This document shows, piece after piece, positions 1-10,418 of a stretch of 64,000 nt of DNA. The stretch's first letter is position 1; each line of letters opens with the position of its first letter. The notes below the pieces were generated by a model, which made no database searches, was not told where the DNA came from, and saw nothing but the letters and a program-made list of their open reading frames with translations. Origin of the DNA: Sclerotiophoma versabilis (lineage: Eukaryota; Ascomycota; Dothideomycetes; Pleosporales; Didymellaceae); NCBI GenBank assembly GCA_012274445.1, contig JAAROD010000093.1, positions 1,302,001-1,366,000 of the forward strand, read 5' to 3'. A program made the translations under genes and the position numbers.

Positions 1-722
1 TGTAGTGCGCCGTGATTACCGACAGTATGAACTGCCCAGGTTGTCGCAAACTTCGGGTGCACATTAGTCGACCGACGGTCTCTTTACAAAGACCTTGCGT
101 GCGCGATGACTTTCAGAGCGCGGATGGTCGAGCCGTTTGTGGGCTAAGCGTGGCTTGTCATTTCAAGTCAGTAGTCGCCTCCGTTCAAAAGCTTCTAAAG
201 GTGTTCGTTCGATTGCCTTTTTCCTGTACCGAGGATTTCGTGGAGTTTTCACCATGATTCGAGAGGCTGTATGGTCTTCGTCCCACTCTCGTTCCCATAA
301 AGTGTTAATGGTGCATACGTGTCTGTAAGTATGGAAAGGAGTTGTAATAGGTGTTGAGTGTGATGTGGACTGTCTGAATGAGATGTAGTGGCCGTCCGCG
401 GGGAGGGAGGCCTGCAAATAGCACGTACGAGCTATGTCGCACATTCTGTGGTAGGGAATCTTCCGGAGTAAGCACGCAATTGTCGCCAGGGCGTAAATGC
501 GTGTCTTACTCCAGCAGCGAGTCTCGAATGACTAGCATTAGGTTCACGGAGTTTGAACTCCATCCAATCGTAGTTCTTCTCCGAAAACCACGTTCGCTGG
601 GCCTAGTTTGACCGAGTGCAGATTAGAGACTCGTGACAATTCTGACATGCACTGAGAGGTAAGCTGGTTTGTACCGTGCGCATGTGATGAAATGCAAACT
701 CTGGGGCCCGAAATGATTGGGC
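1..722. other. No gene recognised (window start)
   Basis: Only short overlapping open frames on both strands, with no family motif, splice pattern or sustained codon bias. Any gene reaching in from the left edge could not be identified. It contains the 3' flank of the minus-strand gene that follows. Confidence 0.5.
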
Positions 723-2409
723 TTACGAGATTTCGTTGCCGTGATAGGTCACGATAGTCAGGGGCTCGAAACACTCGTCCCCGAGGAGCAACTCATCATC
801 ACCTACCTTCAACGCGTGGTCAGATGCGGTCGCTGCCCCGAGGAGATGCTGCTCTGACGAAACGCCATAACAAGTCCCTGGGATTGCAGGGTGACCTTCG
901 AGAATTTGATCAACGTCGGACGCCCCGCCCCCAGTAGGACCCACTGTGCTTGGCTTAAATCTGTGATTGATTCGACCCTCCTGCCACGACTCTCCTAGCA
1001 TGCCTTCGGCCTGCAAACCAGATGTAGACGGCAATTCCGTGGTCACGAAAGACTGCAATGGGATCGTTGATTTGCAAGGTGTGTTGTTTTGCAAGTATAG
1101 CCAGAGCCGAGGAGCGATATGTGGAGCCAGATGACTTCTATCCAGGATGCCTGTAGGTTTACGATCCAGCATTTGACTCGCACTTTGTAGGGACAGAATG
1201 GGTCTCGCCAATGCTGCCAGTTTCTTTCTGAAAGACATTGACATAGGCTTCGTGGTTGCGGCTGGTTGACAAAGAGATCGGCCAATAACAGGTAGTAAGT
1301 TCGCTCTCTGAGACAATGACTATTGACCAGTAAGTCTCATCAACAGCTGAAAGGTTTTTTTCTCTCTCACCAACGGATAACCTGTTTTCCATAATGTAGG
1401 TGCAATATCTGCAAGACCCGATTCGAATGTGTTTGCTTTGACCTTCACTCCAGGAAACATCTTGCTGTTAATGTTACTGAGGATTGAGAGTCGTATTGCC
1501 CCATCGATCAGCATCTGCAAAGTTCCAATGTCGAGGCTTGCCCTTGAATTCTGTGCTTCAACCCCAGCATTAGAAACTCTCGAGGTCAGTCGACAGTCTT
1601 GATGCACCCTAATTGATGGTGCAAATGGCAAGCATATTGTTCCTTTTAGGGACGGAGCTGTTGATCGCATTCTCTTGAGGGTCGACGGTGATGCCGGTGA
1701 AGGTACCACATTGTCGGCTTCCAACAGTAGCTCATCTGAAGCTTCTTGCTCATAGGTATCAATCGTTCGGCCAAATGCTAATTGCGATACGCTGCTGCTG
1801 CTGCTGTCTGTTGAGACTTTCACTCGTTTAGTGGTTGTGACTTTTCTCCGCTCAATGAGCTCGAAGATATCCGCAGATAGGAGCACCGAGTCGAGAAGCA
1901 GAACAGGCACTCCCTCAGGCGGTTTTACATGGGCGGCGAAGGTGTTTGATAGGAGTCGATGGCGTTGTTTCACTGCGGGTGCTGCGCGCTCACTCGCATA
2001 TCTGACTGTGATGCGTAATTTTCCGGGAGCTTGATCAGTATTATGGGGCAACGACGGTTGCAGATTCAACTGGATCCACGACTATACGCGAATCGTTAGC
2101 GACATGCGTCACAGAAGCTTTGAGAGCACTTGCCTGTGCATTAAGGATGGCTTCGGAAAGCTGTCGAAGCTGCTCGTCTGGAACAGGTTGGCCTTTGAAG
2201 GTAAGATCCAGGTCAATGTACATTCCATTCCCACGACCTATCCATACTTCACCAGAAGATAGCAGGCTAAGCAGAGAAGTTGCGCTCTGCTCGTGGAGGT
2301 TAGTACATTGCTGTTGCGGTGAGATTGTGATCAAAGTTCTGAGCCAAAGCTCGAGGTTGGCTGCTGATGTCGAGAGGACTGCTCGTCCAAGCTCAATCGA
2401 CCTGCGCAT
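723..2409 (-). CDS. Hypothetical protein, three exons
   Basis: Family not recognised. Three open segments on the minus strand join through two good introns: exon 1 2409-2088, exon 2 2029-1371, exon 3 1307-723, giving 521 aa. Intron 1 (58 bp) starts GTATAG, has CTGAT as branch-like site and ends AAG, phase 1. Intron 2 (63 bp) starts GTGAGAG and ends CTCAG, phase 0, and removes an in-frame stop at 1320-1322 that would otherwise split the gene. The ATG at 2409 lies in a 184-bp divergent gap shared with the thioesterase gene. The protein has no signal peptide or membrane span. It has a serine run near residues 165-175 and a Gly/Pro-rich tail. The exon-intron logic supports a real gene, but the function is unknown and the third exon is the least certain part. 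Confidence 0.6.
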
Positions 2410-2593
2410 GCTTTTAAGCCATCGAGGTACGACACTAGCAACTGCAAAGCACGAACATCTGGCTATTGAGGTGACAGAGATGTGGGAGGAAGCCGTTCGT
2501 TGTACGACGCTACCTGGACGCTAGTTCGGCAGAGGTGAGCTCAGACGTCGTTTCCTCCGAAGCTCGAGCTTAACAACAAGCCAACAACACGCC
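2410..2593. promoter_or_regulatory. Short divergent promoter
   Basis: The 184 bp between the two divergent ATGs (2409 minus, 2594 plus) must hold both core promoters and both 5' UTRs. The plus-strand side ends in a CAACAAGCCAACAACACGCC leader just before the ATG, an A/C-rich context common upstream of fungal starts. Its promoter role is inferred from the arrangement only. Confidence 0.5.
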
Positions 2594-4198
2594 ATGAGCC
2601 TCTCAAGAGTTGCACTGCAGCGCACCACCCCGATCTTGCGAAGCAATTGCATTCATCCACATGCGCTAACGGCGCAGCGGAGCTTCAGTTGTAGCTCTTC
2701 AAGGCGCACAGATGGCGTTTTCCGAGAGCTTACGTCTATGCGGGTTCGCACGCCGTGGGTTGAGGCATTCCGTAAACAGCAGCAGGAAGGCCAGCAGCCC
2801 GGTAAATCATCTGGAAAGCCAGAGGTGCCCAAGAATCGCGACTTGAAGCCCAAGCGCATGAGCGATAGCTACCACTCTGTCGTGCTACCCTTAGCTCAAG
2901 ATCCATGGTTACTTGATACGTATCTGAACTCCTCCGGACACATACGCCTAGGAACCATTTTTATGGATCTTGATGCACTTTCTGGTGTCATTGCGTAAGC
3001 CTTTGGAGCTGCATAAGAATGGCAAAAGCCTCTAAATGCTGTTCTAGGTACAAACACACCGGTGAAGACGTAACAACAGTCACCGCTTCTTGCGATCGAA
3101 TTACCATCCATCATCCTCTAGACGAAATTTGTGACCTTCAACTCTCCGGTCGGGTCACATACGCCACTGGTCGAAGCAGTTTAGAAATAACGATGCAGGT
3201 CGCAAAAGCTCCCAGAGAAGGTGAAGAGGTCGAAGACACAGATGTCCTGATCAATTGTACTTTTACAATGGTATCATTGGATCCAGGCACCAAGAAGTAT
3301 GACGTCTGTTTCGCAGCGCAGAGTCCAAGCTAACAGGGAATCCAGGCCCGTAAATGTCAATGCGTTGTTTGTAGAAACCGAAGAGGAGAAAAGACTCTAT
3401 GCTTTAGGCGAGCGCAACTCACAGATTCGCAAGGAGAGACGCAATACATCATTGATGAAGCATACACCAAATGATCTCGAGAGCGATCTCATTCACGCAT
3501 TTTGGCAAAAGCAGCTTCAATACCACGGTCAGTCATCTTGCGACCGTGCTGACCCATACTGGTTCTAACTGCTGTAGATCCTCATGATGAATTGCGCAAA
3601 CCAGACAACCTTCATTTTATGGACACGACACGCCTTCAAACCGCCACAATCATGCAACCGCAATACCGCAATCGACATCACTTTATGATCTTCGGTGGCT
3701 TCCTCCTTAAACAGACATTCGAGCTCGCATTCACCACAGCTGCGGCATTCGCACACGCCCGACCCACCTTCGTATCCCTCGATCCCTCGACGTTTCTCAA
3801 TCCGGTGCCTGTTGGCAGTATACTATATATGACGGCGCAGGTGGTATACACAGACCCTCCGCTAATCGGTGCTCCTGGAGAGCAATTTGATGAAAACGGC
3901 GAATATACAAGGGTACAGATTCGAGTCGACACGAAGGTGAGGGATGTAGAACATGGTCACTCGAAGCCAACAGGCCAGTTCAATTACACGTTCAACGGTC
4001 AGTCTCGCACAGCTCGGCAGTCGGCATTACATGCTAATGGTTTCGGTAGTGCCGAAGAATATCAGAGTGATGCCGAGGACATATCAGGAGTTCATGTACT
4101 ATCTCGAGGCGCGCAGACGAGCAGAGCAAGTCAGGTGCACAATAAAAGAGGGTATTAGTGTCAGCCCGAAGCGAGCGGCAGAGTCTCTCACAGAGTGA
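2594..4198 (+). CDS. Acyl-CoA thioesterase, ACOT9-like, mitochondrial
   Basis: Probably hydrolyses acyl-CoA to free acid and CoA in mitochondria, as known for the ACOT9 double-hotdog family. Five exons: 2594-2994, 3048-3296, 3346-3527, 3578-3997, 4050-4198 (466 aa). All junctions keep frame; exon 3 could start at 3337 instead, adding three codons. The N-terminus is rich in Arg/Ser/Gln without acidic residues, as in a mitochondrial presequence. The first hotdog includes IRLGTIFMDLDALSGVIAYKH (quoted as two neighbouring pieces, IRLGTIFMDLDAL and SGVIAYKH, across intron 1). The second hotdog includes NRHHFMIFGGFLLKQTFELA, and the tail VMPRTYQEFMYYLEARRRAE is typical of the family. Specific chain-length preference cannot be read from the sequence. 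Confidence 0.9.
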
Positions 4199-4792
4199 TA
4201 ATCATCCGATACAGCACATGTTGATTGATCATGGAGTCTACCATATTCTATTGACTGTAACGTAAAATGACAAAGCTAGTGCAGACCCGTGTCGGCGCTG
4301 TATGTCTACACGCTGCCCTAATATCAGTTTTGCTGAGAAGAACCTGGCAGCAAAATTGAAATGGACGAGTACAATCAGAACGCTCAATATGCCAATGGTA
4401 AACAGAAGGCACCTGCGCCAACGCACGCACGCAGCTTGAAAAGAAGTGCCTGTACGCCAGCCACCCTCCCATAACGCCACCATATGCAAATAAGCTTGCT
4501 CAATGGGAAAGTCGGCTTTCAAGGTACCGTGCAGCGTTGCTCCTTCCTGTTCGAGGGACAAGGCACTGGACTGCCATGTAAGCCCAGCTTCTTCAAAGTG
4601 AGGCTGACATGGCGCTGCAGCAAAGACGTGATTCGTCCGGGCCGCTCACTCCTGTGCACAAGTCAGCCACCTGCACCTCGAATGCTGCTTCACACCGTCT
4701 TCTTGTCGCCACATAACAAGGATGTTGATCACTTACCAGGCTTCAGTACATTTTATCTAATCCGAGATCCAATACTGTTCTGGACTGCCCCT
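4199..4792. other. No further gene seen
   Basis: Short overlapping frames on both strands without motifs. Holds the 3' flank of the thioesterase gene and of the small minus-strand ORF at 4793-5017. A plus-strand frame covering 4484-4939 is antisense to that small ORF and has no supporting feature. Confidence 0.4.
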
Positions 4793-5017
4793 TCACCACT
4801 CGTCGAGCTGCAGCTCGAGATTTACATCCTCAGAGCATTCGCTGCAGTAGTAGTTGGAGAAGCCACCGCACTTGACTGTGGGGTTCTTGCACATGTCGAT
4901 GCTCCAAGCGTCGTAAGAGTAGCCGGAGAGGAGGCGTGAAGCGCAGATTTCGATTGAGTTGGCCCAGATGTAGTAGTCGTGGTTGCAATAGTACCAGGAA
5001 TATGTGTAGGAGCACAT
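4793..5017 (-). CDS. Candidate small Cys/Tyr-rich protein (74 aa)
   Basis: Minus-strand ORF starting at the ATG at 5017 in context GTCAACATGTGC, a good fungal start context. The predicted 74-aa product has seven cysteines and many tyrosines (for example SWYYCNHDYYIW and GGFSNYYCSECSED). The codons strongly favour C at the third position (TAC, TTC, TGC, AAC), unlike the surrounding DNA, which argues for selection as coding sequence. There is no N-terminal hydrophobic signal peptide, so classical secretion is not supported unless an upstream exon was missed. An AT-rich CGATAAATAG box lies some 75 bp upstream. It could be a lineage-specific cytosolic Cys-rich protein or the last exon of a longer gene. 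No family was recognised. Confidence 0.45.
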   Translation of the reverse strand: MCSYTYSWYYCNHDYYIWANSIEICASRLLSGYSYDAWSIDMCKNPTVKCGGFSNYYCSECSEDVNLELQLDEW

Positions 5018-6446
5018 GTTGACTGTGTTTTTTGAAATATGGAACAAGCGTGTCTCAAGATGAAAATGACCGAATGGATATTTGTGACTATTTATCGTTT
5101 AGCTGACCGCTTCTCTTCGCGCATGCAGGAGGTGCTGTGAACGTCTATGCGCTTGGGCGGCTTGCCGCATGCACAACACAAAGTCCAGAACTCTATCCAG
5201 ATGTCTGGTTGGCTTGAGGACCTCGAAGCTCTTTGCATGAAGGGAACGGTTATGTTTCAAAGAACTCACGTTGGTCTATGTGCCTTTACCGGTGTCGCTC
5301 CCTGGTGGCGAGCTGTCCTGGTTACCTTTTGATGGAGAAAGACTAGACTGTATGCGCAAAGCCACGAAGTCGACTTATATTTACGTCTCTTGATCCCTTT
5401 GACTCAATCAGCCTTGTCTTCCGAGGACTGACCTTGCCCTCTGAGATTTGACTGCAATCATACCGAGGAGGCTCCGTTATCTTCCCCGGATTAGTTGCTT
5501 CAGCTGTTGATAAGATACGAGGGTCGAACGGCTGCACCCCTTGTCCCTGCATGCTTCGTCGACTTTGCGGTGAACGGCCCTTTCCGAACGCTCGGTTTCA
5601 GCTAGATCGACTTCCCCCACACGAACACCAATGAAACAGATACTTGACTCTCTCAGACGTCTGATATGGTATCATTGATATGACCAATAACCACCTAGCC
5701 TGTGACACCTTCAAAAAGTTTACATTCGAAGGTGGTGCATGTCTATTCTCTTCCAGGCACAGCAAGACCACCCCACATGAGTTAGTGCGATCAGCTTATG
5801 CAGGGTCCAGCTTGGCGCATCTCGGGAGTGAAGGCATGCAAAAGCCGAGAATTCCGACTTCTCAACTTTGGCAACTTTCGCACGCACTACAGATAAGATA
5901 CGGTATCAACGCTTTTACAGTCTTTCTTTACTTGCGCGGGTAACGAGTCAATCTCTGGACATAGCCGAGGCATCGGCAGAGCTGATTTTTGACTCCGGCC
6001 AATTACGCATTGTCCGGCGCCGACATTACACAAAGTCGGCCACACGAATCAACGATCGCTCACACGGCGACACGAAGAGTCCGAAAGAATCGGGCAATCC
6101 ACCCCGCAATGCCGAACGCTTCCAACGGTTTTTGTACGAATTCCCTGTTTGGGTAGGTTGGTGTGGAGGTTCGGGCGCGTGGGGCGGAAGTTCGGTAGGT
6201 GGGAGCCCGATGGTTGACGGAAGGAAGTCGGCATACTTGATTGAAGTCGGCATGGACGTTGAAGGACGAAGGAAGGCAGACCCCTACTCTATTCGAGCAA
6301 ATCTTGTCGTGTTCACGAAAGCAAACCACCCAGGTCATGGATTCCGCCTCGGGCAGGGAAAGGAACGCTGTTCGGACAACACAATCAAATCACCCATACT
6401 GTTACGATTTATGTGCAGTCGTTTGACTTGCGTGACTGTACGATCT
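5018..6446. other. 1.4 kb without a supported gene
   Basis: Contains overlapping frames up to about 195 codons (5868-6455, plus) in several phases. None shows domain motifs, splice logic or consistent codon bias. Holds the 5' flank of the small ORF and the 3' flank of the MFS gene. Confidence 0.4.
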
Positions 6447-7881
6447 TTACGCTAATAGAGGCTCGCAAGCCTCTTCGCCCGCCGCATCAGCTTCGTTCTC
6501 CTTCGCGTTCCGTATAAACATCAGCACAGCTATTGCTGTTACGAAAAACGCACCAGCAACTAGATATGGTAGACCCAGCCATGCTTCACCCTTCTGTTTC
6601 AGTCCAGTGGTATATAGCCACGCGTAGATAGGCCCACTGATGGAACCCCCCATGGCGCGCAGCATAGTGATAGCAGAGTATAACGTGCTTGTCTCACCAG
6701 TACGAACCATCTCCGTCGCCATTGATCGCGTCAGCGAGTCCTGACCTGATCCTAGAGCCAGAATGATGACACCAGCAATGGCAATACCCACAACAGGAGC
6801 GAGACCTAAGCAAAGCGTACCAACTGCGAGTGCAACAAGACTCCACTGAGCGAAGACCTTGTCTTTGGCGAACGTAGTCCCTCTTTGAAACGAGGCAGGC
6901 AAGCTTGATGCTAAGAATGGCAATATGAACGCGAGCGCTAGGAACTCGACGCCCATCTCGAGTGAACTGAGGAAGCTGGCCTTCGTAACAGCTTGTTAGC
7001 CTAGAAAGTGTTTTAATCGATGGATCACTACTTACATTCGAGAAACTCCATCCGAATCGCTTCGAGATATAAATGGCCAACATCATGGGGACTGAATCAA
7101 AGCCTAGCTGGCATACAAATACAAGCAACAACATTGCTAACACTTGCTTATTACCAATAAGTAATGAAGAAACCTTTCTCACTGCTTCGAGTGAAGATCT
7201 CACAGTCCAGCTTTCCGCCGCCCCGTCACCGTCTGACTTGCTGCTTTCTTGGACAGCTGTTTTCGGAATCAACGCCGCAGTAATAGTCCCAAGAATCAAA
7301 CTTGCGAGTCCAACAGCCCACGGAAGGAAGGGACTCGTCCTCATCAAGAACCCACTAGCGATATAGCCCAGGATGCTAGCGCCGACTCCCGCTGCTCTTG
7401 CACGATAAAACATGCTTGTCCTCTCTTCTGCACTTACAACATCCGCGATAATGACGTGTAACAAGGTCACCACAACTGTAAACCCTCCACCAACGCAACT
7501 GAAGAAAAAGTGCAGCCAGATCAACCGGATAGCAAAAACTTCTGGGAACCAGCAGACGAGGAATGGCCAACCGTCTTCTAAGAATACGCCGGACACTGCA
7601 ATGGCCAGGATCAAGGAATGACCATACCGATCTGCAAGCGCTGCAAATGGAATAGCCAGAATACTCGGGATGATAATCGAAAGGCGCTCAATACCGCCTA
7701 AGAACGCAAGTTCCTGCTGCACAGGTGCAATCTTGCAATCGTGCGGGCCTGGAGATCCATAATATTGCTGGCAGATGATGGATTCGTAGATTGCGATGCG
7801 AGGCGCAGGTTGCAGGGTTTCACCGAACAAAAAGAGGAATGATGTCAAATACACGAGAGGGACTGTGTATTTAGTTGTCAT
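6447..7881 (-). CDS. Major facilitator superfamily transporter
   Basis: Polytopic membrane transporter, 459 aa in two exons: 7881-7036 and 6980-6447. The 55-bp intron starts GTAAGT, holds a GGCTAAC branch-like site and ends GAAG, phase 0; an alternative CTAG acceptor inside it breaks the frame. About twelve hydrophobic segments can be counted, six per exon-defined half, with a hydrophilic loop between them (about residues 205-235, ESSKSDGDGAAES). The loop after the second span reads ALADRYGHS, a version of the MFS motif A (GxLaDrxGrk). The N-terminal segment with PAPRIAIYESIICQQYY is common in fungal MFS proteins found in secondary-metabolite or efflux contexts. No biosynthetic genes lie next to it, so the substrate is unknown. 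The short C-terminus ends in an acidic tail. Confidence 0.88.
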
Positions 7882-8394
7882 CTTGGCTGACCAAGAGACC
7901 TTGATAATAAGGATGGTGTTGGTGAGGGCCTATCGAAAAACCTGATGAGATGCCGGCCAGCTTCGGGATGAGCGAATAAGGCTAGTTCTCCGTTGATCTC
8001 TTGTGGACATGTTCTCATCCCGTGCTCTCCCTCATCACTACTAATCTTCCAAGTCCAATGTCACTTATGTATGTGAAATAAGTTCCTGATCAATTGGTCA
8101 ATTCCGGTATGCGCAGAGGATAACACGATGCTGTAGACGATACTTTTGACGTTTCTGTGCTGCCTCGTGAGCTGCGGCGCCTAGCTCTGCCACAGCCTCA
8201 TCTGCGCTACTTTGCTGACGGCCTCTCATCATATAGTGATTCACCTTCAATCGTCTGCCAGTTCTGGCTGCAACATTGGCAACGCTCTCCTGCATCGTCA
8301 AATGGCTTCCGTGACTCGACTCGATCTACTACTAGACTCTCTCAGCCTTGTGTCACCTGAGGTACAGTGACCTTCTAAACCACTCTACGTACCT
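7882..8394. other. 5' flank of the MFS gene, no gene seen
   Basis: Contains the upstream region of the minus-strand transporter and two short opposing frames (8098-8301 minus, 8157-8360 plus) without motifs. Confidence 0.4.
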
Positions 8395-8694
8395 TTGAAA
8401 AACTCTCACCACGAAATTATACTGCTAGAGATTGCATTATGCTGCGAATGCGATCGGTCTTTGAAGTTGTTCATATGCTCGCTTAATAATATACTCCAAT
8501 ACCTAGCTCTATCACACGTTTGGGGCGACCCAAAAGACACCGGAACGATTCCCGTCAACGACCAGGATGTACAAGTCACGAAGAACCTTGCGGAAGCCCT
8601 AATCCAAATTACAGAGGACGGCTACGTGCAGTTTCTTTTAGCTGAAGCACTCTGCATTACAGATGCTAGTTACGTACTGCACTTTGTTTGTTGA
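8395..8694 (+). pseudogene. HET-domain fragment, decayed
   Basis: A 99-codon frame carries the start of a heterokaryon-incompatibility (HET) domain. It reads YLALSHVWGDPKD, then VQVTKNLAEALIQI, then LLAEALCITDASY. These match the family pattern Y-x-A-L-S-(Y/H)-x-W-G-D, a block before 'NLAxAL', and 'LWxDALCIxQ'. The tryptophan and aspartate of the last block are replaced here and the frame then stops, so some 80% of a normal HET protein is missing. Downstream DNA (8700-9050) is AT-rich and shows no continuation. I infer a relic of a HET gene rather than a functional one; a small truncated protein cannot be excluded. Confidence 0.6.
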
Positions 8695-9054
8695 GTCGCT
8701 TGACAATCTACACGACTGGGGCATGAAGCGCCTAAATGGGGTGCTTGATATCCTTCACACTACTTAGTTAGAATTGATTCTCAGTTTGAAACTAAAATTA
8801 GCGAACGAACTGCGCCGAGCCTTTTAGTTGTACCAATTGGCTTAACAAAGAGAAATACAAATAGCAATATCTCAAGCTGGGCGCTTACTCAGGGGGACCA
8901 GATGGACAACAATGTTGACATCAGCAAGGCTGATACATACCGGCAAGTACGCCATAAGCGGGACGTAGGGACAGGCTCGTTCAGTAAACATAACAATGCT
9001 ATCGAACGGAGAATCTGCACAAATGCCTAATTTTTCATGTATATCTCCCAGTTT
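8695..9054. other. AT-rich spacer
   Basis: No open frame of interest. It may include unrecognisable remains of the HET gene upstream and the 3' UTR of the minus-strand methyltransferase gene. Confidence 0.35.
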
Positions 9055-9862
9055 TCAGGCTTTTCCTTTCTTCTGAGATATCCGATATCTGAAAAGAGTC
9101 AACTCCAAGCGTATGTGCAGTCTCAATGAAAGGACACTTACAAGAATAATCTTTCCTTGGACCAAATTGGCTTGTCTGGATCGTCATCCACCTCTTGCAC
9201 ATCGAACATCTTGCCTGCGGTCTTCATGAATGTCAAGTCTGCTCTTCTCCTCCTCTTGAAGCAGAAATAGCACACTGTATTGGGGCCGATGATGTCCTTG
9301 AGCGTGTACTGTAGCAATGGGAATGCAGGTTCGAAATACACGCAGTCAGCTGCGAGAATGATGTCCGGATGTTGAGGTAAGTTGGACGGTGTCGGTTGAC
9401 CCCAGTCGTATATGGATGCTGAAACACGGCCAGAAAGATCGTTGAGCCCAATGTTCTTCTTCATGAGTTCGAACATCTCATCCTGATCGGTAATGTGGAG
9501 AGTCTCAGTAACGTTGCAGCCGACTGCTACTGCAAGACCGACAAGCCCACCTCCGGCGCCCAATTCAACGCTGGCATAATCAGTCCAAAGTCCGCTTAGA
9601 AGCCTGTGTTGCAAGCCTACATAGTTTTTCCCGCAAGATCATCTTTATGCTTCCTCAGCATGTATTTGCCGAGCACCATGCCAGCCGGCCACAGCTGTCC
9701 ACCGCAACCGTTCTTGAGATCCTCGTGAACTTTTAGTGGGGGCGAAAGTGCACCATCGAAGTCCACTTCTGCTACACCAGCAGACTTGATGGGCGCTGGT
9801 GGCACAAAGTCCAGCTGGTGAGTACCAAAAATATCGTTCTCTTCGTCGTCCGAGGCAGTCAT
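9055..9862 (-). CDS. EFM6: Protein-lysine N-methyltransferase, EFM6 type
   Basis: SAM-dependent methyltransferase of the METTL21-like family; yeast Efm6 methylates a lysine of translation elongation factor 1A. Three exons: 9862-9621, 9570-9142, 9088-9055 (234 aa). Intron 1 (50 bp, GTAGGC...GCCAG) joins KT to the SAM-binding motif I, VELGAGGGLVGLA, near residues 82-94. Later motifs are ITDQDE (acidic residue at the end of strand 2), ILAADCVYFEPAFPLL (post-motif region) and CYFCFKRRRRAD. Intron 2 (53 bp, GTAAGT, branch GTTGAC, TTTCAG) leads to a small last exon coding YRISQKKGKA. Without splicing, translation stops at the TAA inside the donor GTAAGT, giving a protein ending ERLFL. The basic C-terminus favours the spliced form. 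Confidence 0.87.
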
Positions 9863-10418
9863 GTTTGTGAGGTGTTTTGTGATTAGAAGATGTGAAGGTG
9901 CATTTTGTCGAGGTCTATATCGATTCGGCTAGCGCGAGTGGGGCTTGCCTTCGTTCTCCTTCCCCTTCTGGGATCTATCAACGAATATATGCTACGCTCG
10001 CCTTGCTCGCATCCAAAGCATGCAACGCGCAATACACGGAGCACAGTGTTCGAAGACGTGAGTATCGGGTAAAGCACTCCTGTAGTCGCCGTAAACGCAC
10101 CCTATCACGACCGCAGGAGATGTTTCCTTATCTTATCAGCGCGGCTTCCTTTTAGCTCTCCACCAATTGCAACGATGCCTTAATGCATATCATACGCCGC
10201 ATATCTGGGCATGCTCCAAAGAGGAGAGGAGCTACCCTGGATGCGTTCAACCGAGGGTACCTGGCAACATGCATAGACTCAGCTTGTCCAACTCTTTCTT
10301 GACGACGTCTGTTTACCCGCAGTCGTTTGCGTGTTGAAACCTCCTGAGCATCGATTACGTTCTTCATATAGCCTCAGACCAAAAGGACAAGGCATCGCTC
10401 GTGCTACATCGATCCACC
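9863..10418. other. Divergent intergenic region EFM6 / ammonium transporter
   Basis: No gene seen. It separates the divergent start codons at 9862 (minus) and 10419 (plus) and contains the tandem GATA-type sites listed separately. Confidence 0.5.
10127..10137 (-). promoter_or_regulatory. Tandem GATA-factor sites upstream of ammonium transporter
   Basis: The plus strand reads CTTATCTTATC, that is two overlapping GATAAG hexamers on the minus strand, about 285 bp upstream of the transporter ATG. AreA/NIT2-type GATA factors bind HGATAR and activate ammonium transporter genes under nitrogen limitation in other fungi. The site is seen directly; its use is inferred from that precedent. Confidence 0.45.

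Noticed and set aside
5868..6455. 195-codon plus-strand ORF before the MFS gene
   Set aside because: No motif, several equally long overlapping frames on both strands; looks like chance.
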